64,000 nt of DNA, from contig NC_059395.1 in NCBI RefSeq assembly GCF_905220565.1, positions 18,765,289 to 18,829,288 on the forward strand. Direction: 5' to 3'. The position numbers and the translations under genes are program-made. Shown here piece after piece: positions 55,501 through 64,000 of this stretch (position 1 is its first letter; each line of letters opens with the position of its first letter). Source of the stretch: Melitaea cinxia (taxonomy: Eukaryota; Arthropoda; Insecta; Lepidoptera; Nymphalidae). The notes under the pieces are model-generated. The model did not search any database, was not told the origin of the DNA, and saw only the letters and a list, made by a program, of their open reading frames with translations.

Positions 55501-58500
55501 TGGCTTAAATTTGCAGTGTAAACTGAAAAAAAAATTAAAGTTATCACAAATTTTATACTTGGCCAAGTTTCCATGCCGGTGAGTGTATGTATTCATATTT
55601 TATAATGAAAAAAAAAAACTAGTACTTAATCTAATTTCAGAAAATATTATGTGTGAATAAAGCATAGGTAGTAATTGAAGAATAATATAAACATAGGCTA
55701 TAAAACACTACGCTATGTAACTTATACTCAATAACTCCTTTTGCGTAAAGAAAGTCATAAGTGATTTCAGTTACTATTCAATGTTGGTTTCTAAGCTACT
55801 GTTATAAAGTTGATTCTAACGAATAAAACGCATTTAAACCACCAAAATTGTGCTTCAAAAAAGTAGGAAAACTTAAGTTACAAACTACAACATTGCCTAG
55901 CTAAATATCTTTTAAAATAAATAAGTATCAAAGCAAAAGTTTTTATACCTACTCGTTATGATTATAATTTCTTTTCCACTGTATTCACAAAGTCTTTAGT
56001 TAGGTACTATACAATATTATTTTAGATATGGCTAGGCAAAGTTGTGCAGGTTTCTCCAAATTTGCATACAAAAGTGAATATAATGTAGGGTTACCCATGA
56101 TAGGTAAATAAAAGAAAATAAAACATCATATCGAAATGTATTTTTTGTACGAGATAAAATCAAAAATGCAGAACATTTTCGTTTTACTTAATAGGGTACT
56201 TACCTAAATCAAAGTCTTTTCTTTGCAAAAAATCTTTAAGTAACAAAAATATTCTTATTAAATAAATTGAGATTAAATTTAAAAAAAAAAAAAATACTTG
56301 CTATATATTTGTGATACTGTAGGTACTACCTACTAACAAAGTATTTTACTTAAACATATGAAAACATCTTAAGTAGGTTCTAAGAAAAACGTTAAGTGAC
56401 GCAATTTTGTTTGAAAGCGTCTATATGTCAGTCGCTAAACGTCAGTTAGTATCGTTTGTTGATCTTGCAGGTTTTTACGTACTCCTGTTCGAAAATTACG
56501 TGTGAAGCTGCGGAACGTAGCATGAGTGCACTTTCCGCAGCGCTGGAACTAAGGTGGGTCAGACGCGGAGCTCGAAGGTATTGTAATAGCTCTAAATTCT
56601 TCTTCTAATCTTAAATCTTTAACTATGGATGTCTCCATAATATCTCCATAACCATGGGGTTTTGCATAGTGGGAGTGGTACCAGAAGGTAACCCATTCCC
56701 CACTTCCACCTTTTTCCCTAAAACCCCGTAAATCAACGCCCGATCGTCTAGAGGTCACTTAATGAGCGCACGCCGGAAAAGTAGCAGCCCTATCCCTAGG
56801 CAATGTTTGTCGATTTTTTCGAAAACCTAATACAACTTTGCCGACCAAGATTTGCCTGTTTAAAATACTACTTTAAACAGAAAAAAATAGCAAAATATAT
56901 AAAAGAGCATATTATCTTTGATATACATCATAATAATTGGGTAAATAAAGCTTAAATATTCATAAAATGAAATTTCTGCTCGAGCCGGTAAAAACGCGCG
57001 TATCGTGTCGTCGATTTTTTAATATTAAAATAAAATAATAAAATTAAGCCTTATAGCTAAATCGCATGTCTTTACTTCCTAATCTCAGATATCGTTCCGA
57101 CAGTTTTTTTTTTTACTTATATTTTAAAATTACCGGGAGTTAAGAAAGTTTATAGATTAGTTATAAACAAAATATTACTCTACTAAAGAGGTCATAAACA
57201 TCAACTAAGTAGCCGATATAGTTTTATCTCGTCTCGAATAAAATTGGAAAAACCGTTTGACATGGGTCTGTTTGCTATATTCAAATCACGAACGATTTAT
57301 CTTTGAATTTAGAACACAACGTATTCGAAATTGAACGGTTCGTACGCAAAAAGACTTGTTTTCTGAATATAGAAAAAATATGCCATTAAGGTAGGTACCG
57401 ATGTAAAGTCGTATTTGAAAATAAACCGATTGTGTTAAAGTTACCAAATGATGTTATGTAATAGGGCAATTTTTATTCGTGGCGCGTAATTTTCAGCTCA
57501 AGTTTTATAGGTACACGTGGCCCACTTCCTTCATAGAAAGGACAAATAACTTTCACCTCTCACCAGATTGTTACTCGAGTAGGCGACTGTGGTCCTAACT
57601 AACAGGCTATATCTAGCCTAGTTTCAAAACCATAAATATATAAGTATACTAAATGCTAATAACTGGCATGCGAAATTTACTAATACACATAATTTAATTT
57701 GCATTACGACCGAGGTATTTGAACGATTTGTATTCAAATATTAATAAAGCGTATATACTCATGACAAGAATTTCAAAATATTTTTATCGTTTAAAGGGTA
57801 TAAAAATGAGATATTATACATAAAAAGTTTAACTCATTGGAAAGTATGATTGGTCGTCATTGGTTTATAAAAAACCTTATTTAATGTTGGCCGTATAATA
57901 ATGACTCGTTAAAATGTAGTTCTTCCTATCTGAATCAAGAATATTCGTTATATGACTTTTTGATATTTAATTTAAAATTATTGACTCAAGGTTTTAGAAT
58001 TTTAGATGTAAAAATTATTATATGACTAAAAATTAAATATACTTAAAATAATATATTACACATAGCATCCCGCCCCGGCTTCACACGGGTATTTAACAAA
58101 AAAATTTTTGGAAATATATTATGTCACCCACGGGTAGTGTATCCCGACAGTGAATGAATTTTTCGAATCGGTTCAAGTAGTCCAAGTGGTCAAGTAGTTT
58201 CGGAGCCTACTCAATGCAAACAAACAATCAAATCTTCCCTCTTTATAATATTAGTATAGAAAAAGTATGATTGCGTTTGCTAACAAACGAAAAAAACCGA
58301 CTTTCGGCAATCTATACATATAATAAAATGGTAGGAAAGTCAAAACTATACATTGAATATTTTTTTAAAAGAACACTTGGGGTGTGATCTACAATCGATA
58401 CCGAAGCAAAAAAAATATTAGTTTTTAGAATTTTTCTCTGTTTGTCTGATTATCTGTATGTATGTCCGGGATAAACTCAAAAAGTACCGCATGGATTTAC

Positions 58501-61500
58501 TTCAAATTTGGCACGAATATTATTAAGAAGTCGGGTCAACATATAGGCTACATATTATCATGCTATCACCTACCGGGAACGAGCAGTGAACCTTTATTTC
58601 CTCAACGCATTCTGTAATAACGTGTAATCTAACGACGCATATTTGAATGTTGTTGTTATTATGTTAATAACCATGCTATATAAGCTAGCTTCACACTATA
58701 AAAATCATGCAATATAAGTAACTAAGCCAATAAACATAATTAAATTAATATAAGTAGACAAGACAATTTTAAATCAGCGCTATCTATGAGATTTTTCTGT
58801 AGATATGAAATGTAAAGAAGAAACGGGTAAATGAATGTTATTTTAAAAGGTATAATCGTAGGTATTTTTGGTGCTGTATAGCGTTCACGCAGACGACGTC
58901 GCGGGCAGCAGCTAGTATACAAATACAACGTAACTAGACAAAAAAAATTAACAAACGCACTAAGATTTTCGAAGGTTCCCCTCGATTTTTCTCATCAGAT
59001 CCTGCTTTCCTTATCATGGTACCACCACTTGGTATATCTCCTCGAACAAAGAAAAAATCATCAAAATCGATTTATAAACAACGAAGTTATCGACAAACTC
59101 ATATATATATATATATGGTCGAATTGAGAAACTTCCTCTTTTTTTGAACTCGGTTAAAAATATTACTTCTTTTTCTATGTAAAAGAATTTATACAATATT
59201 TCTTTTACGTAAGAGATGATATAAATTTAATTGCATTTAATATTTAACAAAGTTCAATGTTACTTCAGGTGCATATTGTGAAAGAATCAGTGCAATAAAT
59301 TCAAATGAAATTTTGTAACTTACTGTATGCTGAAACATTTGAAATAGTTTCATAAGCTTGTGACATCATTTTGTACAATTTTTATACTACCCATCTTATC
59401 AAGAATTTAGTAGGGAGATTACTCCATAACTATCAATACCTGTGCGAATAATTCGCACTAAATAAGTATAATAATTATCACTTTACAAAATTACAATTTT
59501 TTTTTTCAACAAAAGCAATAACAAATTTTTCAGTTGTTGTCGCCGGTAGAGCAAGCAATTATCTATAAAATGATATATAATTTATGTGGAATAATTGTGA
59601 GGCTTTTTCTAAAAAGGGAGGCAAACATCTTAAGCCTTAGTGTATTAATATATATGTTTAGTCGACATATTCACTATTTCTCTTATGGCGTATGTAGCCA
59701 AGTCACAGGTAATATATAAACCTTTAAATACAACTTAACTCCACACAAAGCCCTCAGTCAGACAGTGTCAATGTTTTGATGTATAGTTTTATTATAACAG
59801 AGTAGTCACTGTGATAAGACCCTTGAGTTACAACTCAGGCTGAAGATAATAGGTCAGTAGGTGAGGTATGGTGACAACTTGTGAGAATAAAATTAATACA
59901 AAACTAAAAATAAGAATAGAAACTACTCTCAGTTTCTGAAAACTTTTATATTATTCTAATGACTGTTTAGTTAGAGTAATGTGTGTTATATAAAAAAGGC
60001 AATAAATTAATTGAAAACATTAACTAAAATAATATTAACTTTATGTATTGTAGTAATATTTACACCATTATTCCATTAAGTATTATGTTGTTATTACTTA
60101 CAACTACTACACTATTAAAACATTTTGGTACAGGTTCTTTTCAGTATGATTTCAATACTCTATCGATCTTTGAAATTACTTACTAGGGATATAATTTTGA
60201 TGTAAGATAGACATTGTGTGGAAAATCTATTGCTCTTAGGCAAGATAGAAAGATAATAATAATCTAATATATAAAATTCTCATGTCACATTGTTAGTTAA
60301 AACACTCCTCTGAAACAGCTGGACCGATTTTTATGAAATTTTGTGTGCATATCGGGTAGGTCTAAGAATCAGCCAATATCTATTTTTCATACCCCTAAGT
60401 TATAGGGGGGAGATTAAGGGGGTTTATAACACATTTGCGGGATCAGCTAATAGTATAGACATGGTCGTTAGTTAATTTAAAGTTTTTATAATTAAAAAAT
60501 ATATTACTAAACATTTTTTTAATATCATATCAAAAATTGACCGTTCCAGCGGGGATCGAACCTGCCAATTAAGCTATGGAACGATGTACCCGCTAGATCG
60601 AAACGATCGAACGATTTCCTAATGTGTGGGTAACACAAAAATAAAATCGTGCAAATTATATATAGCACTAATTATTCTTACAGATGAATAATTAAATCAG
60701 TTTGTAAATATTTTAGGATATACATTTCATAAACAAAATCTTAAGAGTATCTCAAAATACATTTAAGAACTTGTGTTATCATTATACTTTATTAAATGTT
60801 AAACTTTTAATTCTACTTTGTTTATTCTATAGCAATTAATCACAAATTATGATTTTAGTTTACTAATGATAAATGAACATAAATTACATGTAATATTACA
60901 ACTTACCACAAATATAGTGGCAAGGAACTTTCCGCAGCCCCAGGACATGTCCATGTAATCTCTCTGCTCCGACCATTGGAACCACATTCTGAGACCATCC
61001 TCGAGAAATGTGGATATGAGGCACAGTCTTGCAACAGTTGGCAGCACATTTTTACCTTTTCTTATCACCTGAATACAAATATTTACTGTCAATAATAGTC
61101 ACAACTAATAATATTAGGGTTTAGAACATCACAACTTCTTATCTTGTAAAAAAGTTATCATTTCTACACTAAGTATATTAAAATATAAGTAATGTACTTA
61201 TATTTTATGCTTCACATACATATATTTAGATTGTAAATTAATGTATAATAACTTGAAGTCTCTGTTATCTTATATCATTCAGAACTATTTCATACAATAT
61301 TTACATACGTTGAATAATTATTACTTTTTTATTATGAGGGTTATTACTACTGACTTACTGTTCTACATATATTAATATTTATTATTAAATTCCAGAGGAA
61401 AAAAATATGAGATTAATTTTCATTTGAATAAATTTGTACATGTTTAAAACGTAGGGATGTTATTTTAAGACTTATTTAATAAGATCAATATAATGGAAAT

Positions 61501-61848
61501 TTAATTACGTTAAGTACTAATTCATTTTTTAAACTATTGTGAATGGAATTGTGATTTAGTATGTTTTTAATACATTTTTAGTCTCGAAATAAAGCCTAAC
61601 ACGAGTATATTATGTGGCTGTTAATTACACTAATAATTCATATTTTTAAAACACACAATCATAATTACTTTTAGGAATGCCAACAAGAATATAATTCCGG
61701 TGACGTGACAAAACCTATCCAAAGTACATGTTATACGTGAAATTTTGTGTATTAATTAAATAGATGAAAGAAAAACATTTTTAAAATCTTATTGTACCTG
61801 GTCTGCCACATCTTCCGCAGTTGAAACATATTCATTTGGAATTTGCAT
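46555..61848 (-). CDS. Surf4: Surfeit locus protein 4 (SURF4), ER-Golgi cargo receptor
   Basis: SURF4 is a multi-pass membrane receptor that loads secretory cargo into COPII vesicles and cycles between ER and Golgi. Six exons: 61848-61798, 61068-60907, 53039-52938, 51786-51556, 47437-47258 and 46641-46555. Every junction is GT/AG in phase 0, giving 270 aa, the usual family length. Recognisable stretches are NEYVSTAEDVADQVIRKGKN, ISTFLEDGLRMWFQWSEQRD, IINLVGQLGGCVMVLGR, RNLALIGALLLVLAEAR, GRILLAFMFITLLRFE and PLRDFLKYDFFQTLSVIGG. The protein ends HKKKW, a KKxx COPI retrieval signal. Introns 2 and 4 contain TIR transposons. The gene converges with NUBPL and diverges from UBL5. Confidence 0.98.
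46770..46920 (+). repeat. ATTACTTCATTCAA-type repeat, weak copy
   Basis: Contains TTCAAAAGCACGG, AGTCATTTCACAAATTGAAA and AATCGGTAAAAAACTCAG, paralleling 19600-19790. Confidence 0.45.
47793..48023 (+). mobile_element. Non-autonomous Helitron
   Basis: Starts A|TCTAATATATAAAATTCTCG and ends GGCAAGACAACGTTTGTCGG then GTCAGCTAG|T. A stem is visible near the 3' end. It is in SURF4 intron 4. Confidence 0.85.
48760..48836 (-). repeat. tRNA-like sequence (SINE head or tRNA pseudogene)
   Basis: On the minus strand AATAGCTCAGGTGGGAAATA is an A-box-like start and GGTTCAAATCC a B-box. A T-run follows rather than a poly(A) tail. The adjacent TIR element begins at 48840, a few bases upstream of the A-box. 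Confidence 0.6.
48840..50349 (-). mobile_element. 1.5-kb TIR transposon with broken DUF7869-like transposase
   Basis: Terminal inverted repeats of about 32 bp start GAGGGGTGCCAAACCATAAC at both ends and differ at two positions. AATT lies outside both ends (48836-48839, 50350-50353) and may be the target duplication. The subterminal word GGCACTTAAAACGTTAT recurs at about 50178, and a palindromic version lies at 49047-49068, which suggests transposase binding sites. It is in SURF4 intron 4. Confidence 0.88.
49137..50200 (-). pseudogene. DUF7869-like transposase remnant
   Basis: The main frame (to 49509) reads SDVRVVQFDLQQQMYLPTLT, then NETVGQRGSNEVASCLYKF, ILWSDNCGGQNKNQALLVMF, KFPVKGHTFLDCDRDFAII. 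These match the DUF7869-type transposon proteins I know, with D in QFDLQQ and SDNCGGQNKN as likely catalytic sites. Upstream the frame stays open to about 50200 with cysteines SCKYQFIQNVERRKC but lacks the usual N-terminal part. Downstream, two frameshifts near 49540 and in an A-run at about 49490 separate NATPKDLIELIANAGKK and PFSVVDNKTFFNWMNLA. The protein is not functional as it stands. Confidence 0.75.
50354..51555. other. SURF4 intron 4, remainder
   Basis: Contains a short Helitron-like scrap (GAGCCGTTTCGAGATTCAGA, near 50480). Otherwise nothing recognised. Confidence 0.45.
51787..52937. other. SURF4 intron 3
   Basis: AT-rich intron with no recognised repeat. The 98-aa frame at 52017-52313 has no supporting features. 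Confidence 0.45.
54006..55585 (+). mobile_element. Tc1-like DNA transposon, defective
   Basis: The TIRs read CACTCAGCGGCACGGAATCT on the left and, inverted, CACTCACCGGCATGGAAACT on the right, both followed by TGGCCAA. TA dinucleotides flank both ends (54004-54005, 55586-55587), the Tc1/mariner target. It lies in SURF4 intron 2, opposite the gene. Confidence 0.93.
54308..55323 (+). pseudogene. Tc1-family transposase pseudogene (DD34E)
   Basis: The start MPLSPSQIAQAVALPEQGIT gives the first helix-turn-helix. The catalytic region is still readable: LLTDECRIAL (first D), MHDNAHPHVAH (second D) and SPDLNPIEH (E). In-frame stops occur at 54431 (TAG), 55015 (TGA) and 55138 (TAG). The total length is not a multiple of three, so at least one frameshift is also present. 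Confidence 0.92.
55588..58060. other. SURF4 intron 2, middle part
   Basis: AT-rich. The only notable stretch is a possible plus-strand exon near 56400-56553. No recurring repeat recognised. Confidence 0.45.
58072..58258 (-). mobile_element. Helitron of TATACTAATATTAT type, degraded
   Basis: On the minus strand it starts TCTATACTAATATTATAAAG and ends CCGGGGCGGGATGCTA, where the expected CTAG is mutated. Confidence 0.6.
58268..59160 (+). repeat. ACCGACTTC-ended repeat interrupted by a Helitron
   Basis: The left end GTTTGCTAACAAACG/AAACCGACTT runs to 58310. AAATACAACGTAACTAGACA resumes after the Helitron. It ends at TTTTTTTGAACTCGGTTAAA. Confidence 0.8.
58311..58915 (+). mobile_element. Non-autonomous Helitron, 605 bp
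   Basis: Starts A|TCTATACATATAATAAAAT and ends CGTCGCGGGCAGCAGCTAG|T. It holds the Helitron-typical GGATTTACTTCAAATTTGGC block. It is inserted inside the ACCGACTTC repeat. Confidence 0.82.
59161..60262. other. SURF4 intron 2, part near exon 2
   Basis: AT-rich; no gene or recurring repeat recognised. Confidence 0.45.
60263..60450 (+). mobile_element. Non-autonomous Helitron, short copy
   Basis: Starts A|TCTAATATATAAAATTCTCA and ends TTTGCGGGATCAGCTAA|T. CTAA is a valid CTRR end. Confidence 0.82.
60542..60583 (-). repeat. Minimal tRNA-like fold lacking an anticodon arm
   Basis: CGTTCCA and TGGAACG form a perfect 7-bp stem. Between them lie TAGCTTAATTGGCA (D-arm/A-box-like) and GGTTCGATCCC (T-arm/B-box), with no room for an anticodon arm. 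It may be a deleted tRNA or SINE head. Confidence 0.55.
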
Positions 61849-62186
61849 TTTCACCACAAAATCACTACACTACCACCTAATAATTTTTTTTACTGCCGTT
61901 GTACTCGTCGTCTCGTCGATCTTCGAATGACGTGTGGACAGTTGGATATACTTCCTGTTCATGCGAGATACATCATGTGTAATTATAGTTATAACTTGAA
62001 ATTCTTACGTCATCATATAAGTTTTACGCAATAATTATTAAAAATAAACATACTTGATATGCTTTACATATATATTTCTGTCTATGCAACAAGTTGGGGT
62101 TTTAAAAGAACTTGCAAACGGATGTTTTTATTCAAGAAAACGATCCATAACTTAATGTCTACTTGACATTGGCAATAACTACATTA
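61849..62186. promoter_or_regulatory. Presumed SURF4 5' UTR/promoter
   Basis: Upstream of the SURF4 ATG. It contains no identified promoter motif; called by position. Confidence 0.4.
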
Positions 62187-62539
62187 TAATAAGACCGTGG
62201 TTGCGTTCCACCTAAGGCTCACAATGCCAACGCCCACGACCGCTGAAATTTCCATTCCACTAACGCAAAAAACGCCGCGGGCATTGTGGTCGAATTTTTT
62301 AAGTGACGTGACGATCGTTTAGCGTCACGGCACACATTTACCAGGTTTAATAGAATAACAATAGTTTATCAAACTATTATCATATTGTTGTTGTATTTAT
62401 TTTTTTATTAATTTATTATTTTTGGCTTAAAATAAAACCAATTACAATGAAAAGTCAGTCAATATAACCAATACAATGAAACGTCACTCAATATAACCAA
62501 TTACAATGAAGAACGTCACTCACTAAAACCAATTACAAT

Positions 62540-63078
62540 GAAGGTCACCATCGCGAAATTCGTATATCTCGGCAGCACCGTGACCAACAGCGGAGGCTCT
62601 GACAATAGGCTTTGACGACGACGTCGATGCGCGAATCAAAAAAGCGAAAGGCGCCTTTGCCCAATTAAAACCGGTCTGGGATTCTAATGTGCTCACCCGG
62701 AGGATCAAGATGTCCCTTTTCGATTCCTTAGTGAAATCTGTCTTGCTCTTCGACTGCGAGACATGGAAAGAGACAAAGGGTCTGACGTGCAAGCTACAAG
62801 TGTTCGTCAACAAATGCCTAAGATTCATCCTGCGCAGATTCTGGCCGAACACTATCAGCAATGAGGATCTATGGAATCGATGCCACCAAATCCTGATCAA
62901 GCAAGAAATTTCTCAGCGGAAGTGGAAGTGGATAGGGCACACCCTCCGAAGACCAGAGGACAACGCCGCCAGGGTCGCGTTCACGTGGAGGCCGCGCGGA
63001 AGCAGTAGTGACCAAAGAGGTAGTGACGTACAGCAACGTACAGCGACTACAGCGGCGTTGAAGCGAACGAAAAGTTAG
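62540..63078 (+). pseudogene. RTE-like LINE ORF2 C-terminal fragment
   Basis: It reads KFVYLGSTVTNSGGSD, then after a frameshift VDARIKKAKGAFAQL, VLTRRIKMSLFDSLVKSVLL, CETWKETKGLTCKLQVFVNK, CLRFILRRFWPNTISNEDLW and ISQRKWKWIGHTLRRPEDNA. This is the post-RT region of RTE-type LINEs. No endonuclease or RT core is present. Confidence 0.8.
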
Positions 63079-63093
63079 CCACTATTACTGTAC

Positions 63094-63139
63094 TTACACA
63101 GGTACAAGTGGTAATAACTTACCACTTGTACCTGTGTAA
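63094..63139. repeat. Perfect 21-bp-arm hairpin
   Basis: Arms at 63094-63114 and 63119-63139 are exactly complementary around a TAAC loop. The core is ACAGGTACAAGTGG. Confidence 0.9.
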
Positions 63140-63403
63140 TAAGACCGTGCTGGCAACACTAGTTTTAATGTCAAGTGAAAGTGACACATTATTTAGTTTA
63201 TTTGAGATAATAAACGAAAAACACAATAGTCTTTGCAATAGTTAACAAAAACGCCTAAAATACATAAGTGAGCATTTACTCTTAATATGTACTGAATTTT
63301 GAAATGAAGAGAAAAACCCTATATCTCCTTAATTAACGAATAACAAACCTTAGCTTATCACTTCTATTGTAAAAAAAATTAGTAACCTCAATTTTTTCAG
63401 AAA

Positions 63404-63581
63404 ATGCTCGAAGTAACATGCAACGATCGTTTGGGTAAAAAAGTGAGAGTAAAATGTAACCCCGATGACACTGTAGGAGATTTGAAGAAACTTATAGCGG
63501 CACAAACTGGTACTAGGTACGATAAGATTGTTCTAAAGAAATGGTACACAGTTTTTAAGGACCACATCAAACTATCGGATT
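63404..63581 (+). CDS. Ubl5: Ubiquitin-like protein 5 (UBL5/HUB1), N-terminal coding exon
   Basis: UBL5/HUB1 is a small non-conjugated ubiquitin-like modifier of the spliceosome, also linked to mitochondrial stress signalling. The exon starts at an acceptor (TTTTTTCAG, ending 63400), 3 nt before the ATG. It encodes 59 residues and one base: MLEVTCNDRLGKKVRVKCNP, DDTVGDLKKLIAAQTGTRYD and KIVLKKWYTVFKDHIKLSD. It stops at the donor GTATCC (63582). The family is 73 aa, so about 14 residues, including the C-terminal Tyr-Tyr, lie in an exon I do not find before the window ends. The open frame continues past 63582 only as intron. A 5' UTR exon probably lies upstream. Confidence 0.95.
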
Positions 63582-63757
63582 GTATCCTTTTTATATTTTT
63601 TCATCATGTCTTATATATTGCAGAATTAAGCTTTACTTAAGTAAGACAGTTTCTTTAACATTTATTTGTGCTATTTATTTGAGTGACTTCATAAACTAAC
63701 AAAAGATAGCATCAATAAACACATGAGTTATGGCAAAATAATACTGCTGGACTTTTA

Positions 63758-63935
63758 GGGCCTGTTTCACCAGTTCTGGATAATCCTTTTTGACAGATGA
63801 TCATTTCTACTAGATAAAAGTCTTTGATGTATTATACTTTTTCACAATCGAATTTCACTGTATTTATGAGATATATCTATATCGCAAATATGAACTTAAA
63901 ACTTGTAGTTTATTGATTGAGGTGAAACAGGTCCC
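63758..63935. mobile_element. MITE with GGGCCTGTTTCACC termini
   Basis: The left end GGGCCTGTTTCACCAGT and the right end, inverted (GGGACCTGTTTCACC), enclose 178 bp with no coding capacity. It lies in the UBL5 intron. Confidence 0.78.
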
Positions 63936-64000
63936 AATGACCTCTTCTATCTCCCGCTGCGAAAGTCTAATCTTTACTCTTTTGCTGGATAAACTTTATG

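Larger units (their letters stand above)
62187..63149 (-). repeat. Composite repeat: GTGACG minisatellite, LINE fragment, terminal hairpin
   Basis: The 13-mer TAATAAGACCGTG bounds it in direct orientation (62187-62199, 63137-63149). Inside are about four 28-30-bp units (CCAATTACAATGAA...GTCACTCA, 62440-62545), a LINE fragment, GTAGTGACGTACAGCAACGT, and a hairpin. The units and the GTGTATAAGACCGTG end recur at 30.6-31.4 kb. Confidence 0.65.

Noticed and set aside
62523..62900. Minus-strand 125-aa frame
   Set aside because: Antisense of the RTE LINE fragment.

Overview
The window is nuclear DNA of an insect, most likely a butterfly or moth. It is AT-rich. Spliced host genes with short exons sit in long introns packed with Lepidoptera-type repeats: tRNA-derived SINEs, TC...CTRR Helitrons, non-LTR retrotransposons, and Tc1-like and other TIR transposons. 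Nothing looks bacterial or plasmid-borne. All calls come from reading the sequence; no database search was run.

Five conserved host genes can be rebuilt exon by exon with GT/AG splice sites and intact frames. On the minus strand, MVB12 (ESCRT-I subunit, 341 aa, 5 exons) spans 3.1-25.7 kb. A C6orf136/DUF2358 homologue (391 aa, 8 exons, minus) spans 34.2-41.1 kb and is head-to-head with NUBPL (Ind1 P-loop Fe-S carrier for complex I, 318 aa, 5 exons, plus) at 41.6-45.3 kb; the two ATGs are 468 bp apart. SURF4 (ER cargo receptor, 270 aa, 6 exons, minus) spans 46.6-61.8 kb and converges on NUBPL. UBL5/HUB1 (plus) starts at 63.4 kb, divergent from SURF4, and runs off the window.

Most of the remainder is mobile DNA. 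MVB12 intron 2 carries a full-length non-LTR retrotransposon with both ORFs open (7.07-11.27 kb). MVB12 introns and the 26-34 kb gap hold SINEs, Helitrons and a recurrent ACCGACTTC-ended repeat. C6orf136 intron 5 holds a composite element with long GC-rich TIRs. SURF4 introns hold a decayed Tc1 element and a 1.5-kb TIR element with a broken DUF7869-like transposase. The 62-63 kb gap holds a LINE fragment joined to a minisatellite and a perfect hairpin.

No operon-like or defence-like gene system is visible. The most interesting material is in the repeats: a SINE-like family whose 5' hairpin covaries and whose 3' tail matches an unrelated tRNA-SINE; nested insertions that reveal empty sites and duplications; a head-to-tail Helitron pair; and a tRNA-like fold without an anticodon arm.
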